Source: Solirubrobacteraceae bacterium (GTDB lineage Bacteria; Actinomycetota; Thermoleophilia; Solirubrobacterales; Solirubrobacteraceae). From it: a DNA stretch of 9,426 nt. A model generated the notes under the pieces. The model saw only the letters and a list, made by a program, of their open reading frames with translations, searched no databases and was not told the DNA's origin. Where the stretch lies: NCBI GenBank assembly GCA_025935735.1, contig JAICUS010000200.1:1-9426 (forward strand), given 5' to 3'. Position 1 is the first letter of the stretch; the number at the start of each line of letters is the position of its first letter. Below are positions 7,273 through 9,426 of this stretch, piece after piece. The translations under genes and the position numbers were made by a program.

Positions 7273-7731
7273 ATGTCCCAGTCCTACGAGCAGGCGCCTC
7301 CGGCCCCGGCGGGCCCGCCCGCCGGCGGTCCGAGCGGCCCGCGCGCGGGGTTCTGGCGGCGCTTCGCCGCCAAGTTCATCGACGGCATCATCCTCGGGAT
7401 CATCAACGCGATCCTGGCGGTGATCTTCAAGAACTCGGTGGGCGTGTACTACGCGCTCTCGGTGATCATCGACTGGGGCTACTACACCTACCTCGAGGGC
7501 GGGCCGAAGGGCCAGACCCTGGGCAAGATGGCGCTCGGCATCCGGGTCTACGACTTCCGGGTCGGCGGCCCGATCGGCTATGGCCGCGCGTTCATCCGCC
7601 AGATCGCCCAGATCCTCTCCACGATCCCCCTCTTCCTCGGCTACTTCTGGATGCTCTGGGACAAGGAGAAGCAGTGCTGGCACGACAAGATCGCCGGGTC
7701 CGTCGTGGTGCCGGTGGACGCGTACCGCTGA
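7273..7731 (+). CDS. Small RDD family membrane protein
   Basis: The protein has 152 residues from ATG 7273, chosen because of the AAAGGAGG site at 7256-7263. The first 25 residues are Pro/Gly/Ala-rich and probably disordered. RDD features follow: WRRFAAKFID (Arg29/Arg30 and Asp37), a first membrane span near 38-54, a second near 56-74, PKGQTLGKMALGIRVYD, a third span near 105-127 (IAQILSTIPLFLGYFWML), and CWHDKIAGSVVV near the end. It is the minimal form of the family, without the long tail of its neighbour, and is probably a diverged paralogue in the same transcript, 15 bases downstream. Function is unknown; it may associate with the larger RDD or SpoIIM-like protein. Confidence 0.92.
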   Translation: MSQSYEQAPPAPAGPPAGGPSGPRAGFWRRFAAKFIDGIILGIINAILAVIFKNSVGVYYALSVIIDWGYYTYLEGGPKGQTLGKMALGIRVYDFRVGGPIGYGRAFIRQIAQILSTIPLFLGYFWMLWDKEKQCWHDKIAGSVVVPVDAYR

Positions 7732-7745
7732 GCGCGGTTCGTACG
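7721..7745 (+). terminator. Possible weak hairpin at the end of the RDD unit
   Basis: ACCGC (7724-7728) and GCGGT (7734-7738) form a 5-bp stem around the TGA stop. Outer CGTA (7721-7724) and TACG (7742-7745) could extend it past a bulge. There is no T-run, so any termination would be factor-dependent. It sits just before the ROK promoter, where a transcript end would be expected. Confidence 0.25.
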
Positions 7746-7750
7746 GGACA

Positions 7751-7779
7751 TTGACAAACCGGGCGGCATCCGGTCCAAT
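7751..7779 (+). promoter_or_regulatory. Sigma-70-like promoter for the ROK regulator
   Basis: A perfect TTGACA (-35) at 7751-7756 is followed after 17 bases by TCCAAT at 7774-7779, matching four of six -10 positions. The expected transcription start near 7785-7787 lies about five bases before ATG 7792, so the mRNA would be almost leaderless. This argues against translation from GTG 7783. Confidence 0.65.
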
Positions 7780-7791
7780 CCGGTGCCGCCC
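7761..7791 (+). promoter_or_regulatory. Palindromic operator candidate overlapping the ROK promoter
   Basis: GGGCGGCA (7761-7768) and TGCCGCCC (7784-7791) are perfect 8-bp inverted arms separated by 15 bases. Inside lies a direct repeat ATCCGGT at 7768-7774 and 7778-7784, 10 bases apart, about one helical turn. The palindrome covers the promoter spacer, -10 and likely start site, and ends directly before ATG 7792. A protein bound here would block transcription. Autorepression by the ROK protein is the natural inference, since ROK regulators commonly bind inverted repeats near their own genes. Confidence 0.6.
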
Positions 7792-8982
7792 ATGGCCCAA
7801 GGTCGCGCCGGCTCGCTCGAATCGCTTCGCCGCCTCAACCGGCTGCGGGTGATCCGCGCGCTGCGCGACGAGCACCAGATCTCGCGCGCCGACATCGCGC
7901 GACGGACGGGGCTCTCGCGCTCGACGGTGTCCAGCCTCGTCGCCGACCTGCAGGCCGACGGGCTCGTCGTCGAGCGTCCCGAGCCGGGCCTGGCGCACGG
8001 CTCCCAGGGCGGCCGGCCGCCGATCATGCTGAGCTTCGACGCCTCCGCGGGCGCGGCCGTGGGCATCGACTTCGGCCACTCGCATCTGCGCGTGGCGGTG
8101 TCGGACCTCGCGTCCACGATCCTGGCGGAGCGCAGCCGGCCGCTGGACACCGACCACGACGCGCAGCAGGGCCTCGACGCGGCCGCGGACCTCGTGGCCG
8201 ACACCCTCGCGGACGCGGGCGTCGCGCGCTCGGCGGTGCTCGGCGCCGGGATGGGCCTGCCGGGGCCGATCGGGTCCGGTGAGGGCGTCGTCGGCACCTC
8301 GGCGATCCTGCCCGGCTGGATCGGCATGACCGCCGAGGCGGAGATGCGCCGGCGGCTGGACATCCCGGTGATGGTGGACAACGACGCGAACCTGGGCGCG
8401 CTGGCCGAGGCGGCGTTCGGCGCCGGGCGCGACGCCGGCGACCTCGTCTATCTGAAGGTGTCCAGCGGCATCGGCGCCGGGCTGATCCTCAACGGGCGGC
8501 TCTACCGCGGCAGCGGCGGGCTGGCCGGCGAGCTCGGGCACGTGCTCGTCAACCCCGACGGGATCGTCTGCCGCTGCGGCAACCGCGGCTGCCTGGAGAC
8601 GGTGGCGGCCACCGGCGCGCTGATCGACCTGCTGCGCCGCTCGCACGGCGAGGACTTGACCGTGCAGGCGATGCTCGACCTCGCGCACGCCGGCGACGCC
8701 GGCTGCCGGCGGGTCATCCACGACGCCGGGCGCGCGCTCGGCCAGGTCGTGGCCACGCTGTTCAACGTGCTCAACCCGGAGCTCGTGGTGGTCGGCGGCG
8801 AGCTCGCGCGGGCCGGCGAGCTGCTGCTGGCCGGCGTGCGCGAGTCCGTGGCCCGGTCGGCGCTGCCCGAGGCCTCGCGCGGCGCCGACGTCGTCGTGGG
8901 GACGCTCCGCGACCGGGCGCAGGTGCTGGGCGCGCTGGCGCTGGTGGTGTCCGAGGCCGACCGCGCGCTGGTGCCGGTCTGA
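7792..8982 (+). CDS. ROK family transcriptional regulator
   Basis: The protein has 396 residues from ATG 7792; GTG 7783 is in frame but lies upstream of the probable transcription start. The N terminus is a winged helix-turn-helix: LRRLNRLRVIRALRDEHQIS, then RADIARRTGLSRSTVSSLV (32-50). GGRPP (73-77) links it to the ROK domain. The phosphate-binding GIDFGHSHLRVAVSDL begins at Gly91. The kinase-type DND motif is at 196-198, GIGAGLILNGRLYRGSGGLAGELGH ends at His250, and the zinc motif has His250, Cys260, Cys262 and Cys267. ROK repressors such as NagC, Mlc and XylR sense sugars or sugar phosphates and control sugar uptake and use. The retained active-site residues leave sugar kinase activity possible, although the HTH indicates a regulator. 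The gene is joined to the next by a TGATG overlap. The effector is unknown. Confidence 0.93.
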   Translation: MAQGRAGSLESLRRLNRLRVIRALRDEHQISRADIARRTGLSRSTVSSLVADLQADGLVVERPEPGLAHGSQGGRPPIMLSFDASAGAAVGIDFGHSHLRVAVSDLASTILAERSRPLDTDHDAQQGLDAAADLVADTLADAGVARSAVLGAGMGLPGPIGSGEGVVGTSAILPGWIGMTAEAEMRRRLDIPVMVDNDANLGALAEAAFGAGRDAGDLVYLKVSSGIGAGLILNGRLYRGSGGLAGELGHVLVNPDGIVCRCGNRGCLETVAATGALIDLLRRSHGEDLTVQAMLDLAHAGDAGCRRVIHDAGRALGQVVATLFNVLNPELVVVGGELARAGELLLAGVRESVARSALPEASRGADVVVGTLRDRAQVLGALALVVSEADRALVPV

Positions 8983-9426
8983 TGGTCCGCTGGGGCATCC
9001 TCTCCACCGCGAACATCGCCCGCCGGGTCGTGGACGGTGCGCGGCTGGCCGCGAACGCCGAGCTGGTCGCCGTCGGGTCGCGCGACGGCGAGCGGGCGCG
9101 CGCCTACGCGGCCGAGCACGGCATCCCGCGCGCACACGACTCCTACGAGGCGCTGCTGGCCGACCCCGAGGTCGACGCGATCTACAACCCGCTGCCCAAC
9201 TCCCTGCACGTGGAGTGGACGATCCGCGCCCTCGAAGCCGGCAAGCACGTGCTGTGCGAGAAGCCGCTCTCCCGCCACCCGGCGGACGTCGAGCGGGCCT
9301 TCGACGCGGCCGAGCGCGCCGGCCGGCAGCTGATGGAGGCGTTCATGTGGCGCTTCCACCCGCAGACCGAGCAGCTCGTCGGGCTGGTGCGCGACGGCAC
9401 GATCGGCCGGCTGCGCTTCGTGCGCG
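8982..9426 (+). CDS. Gfo/Idh/MocA family oxidoreductase, 3'-truncated
   Basis: ATG 8982 shares its A with the ROK stop (TGATG), so translation is probably coupled; no clear Shine-Dalgarno precedes it. The first 148 residues are present before the window ends, under half of the usual 330-350. The Rossmann start is MVRWGILSTANIARRVV, followed by a second strand ending VAVGSRD (Ser33-Arg34, a pattern often seen with NADP use). DPEVDAIYNPLPNSLH and the EKP motif (Glu93-Lys94-Pro95, in LCEKPLS) are family markers; Lys94 is the conserved active-site lysine. MEAFMWRFHPQ at 118-128 is typical of the D-xylose/dihydrodiol dehydrogenase-like branch. Such enzymes oxidise or reduce sugars, inositols or their derivatives. 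Pairing with a ROK regulator fits sugar catabolism; the substrate cannot be named. Confidence 0.93.
   Translation, partial: MVRWGILSTANIARRVVDGARLAANAELVAVGSRDGERARAYAAEHGIPRAHDSYEALLADPEVDAIYNPLPNSLHVEWTIRALEAGKHVLCEKPLSRHPADVERAFDAAERAGRQLMEAFMWRFHPQTEQLVGLVRDGTIGRLRFVR

Noticed and set aside
7222..9135. Minus-strand open frame of 637 codons
   Set aside because: It is antisense to the second RDD gene and the ROK gene, with His/Arg/Asp-rich low-complexity translation. The plus-strand genes have clear family motifs.

Overview
The window is about 9.4 kb of very GC-rich DNA (roughly 75% G+C by eye). GTG starts are frequent and genes often overlap by 4 bases. Codon use, protein style and gene order point to an actinobacterium. 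The PQLF-poor, Arg/Ala-rich proteins and palindromic repeats would suit a Thermoleophilia/Solirubrobacterales-type lineage, but that placement is inference. There is no sign of phage, plasmid, CRISPR, rRNA or tRNA.

Layout. Bases 1-246 hold the end of a CysO/MoaD-like sulfur carrier protein. Bases 276-5502 hold a tight forward operon: a polytopic membrane protein with a proline-rich tail, a DUF4129 protein, a DUF4350 protein, a MoxR AAA+ ATPase and a DUF58 protein. The first four overlap by 4 bases each (GTGA/ATGA). A 61-base gap carrying a large palindromic repeat separates MoxR from DUF58. A SpoIIM-like (DUF95) membrane protein lies on the opposite strand, overlapping the DUF58 end tail to tail by 34 bases. 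It is divergent from two consecutive RDD-family membrane proteins (6487-7731). From memory, this order and orientation matches Mycobacterium tuberculosis Rv3689-Rv3695 (moxR2 cluster), so it appears to be a conserved but functionally uncharacterised actinobacterial membrane/AAA+ module. The likely logic is that MoxR acts as a chaperone-like ATPase on the DUF58 protein (VWA-like core), with the DUF4129, DUF4350, SpoIIM and RDD proteins as membrane partners.

From 7751 a separate sugar-related unit begins. A sigma-70-like promoter overlaps a 31-base palindrome that ends exactly at the start codon of a ROK-family regulator. The ROK gene is joined by a one-base TGATG overlap to a Gfo/Idh/MocA oxidoreductase that runs off the window. 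This looks like an autoregulated, nearly leaderless sugar or polyol catabolic operon.

The most unusual features are two different palindromic repeats around the DUF58 gene. One is a perfect 20-bp inverted repeat filling the MoxR-DUF58 gap. The other is a 57-bp hairpin unit bounded by 9-bp direct repeats, sitting in frame inside the DUF58 coding sequence and apparently adding 19 residues to the protein.
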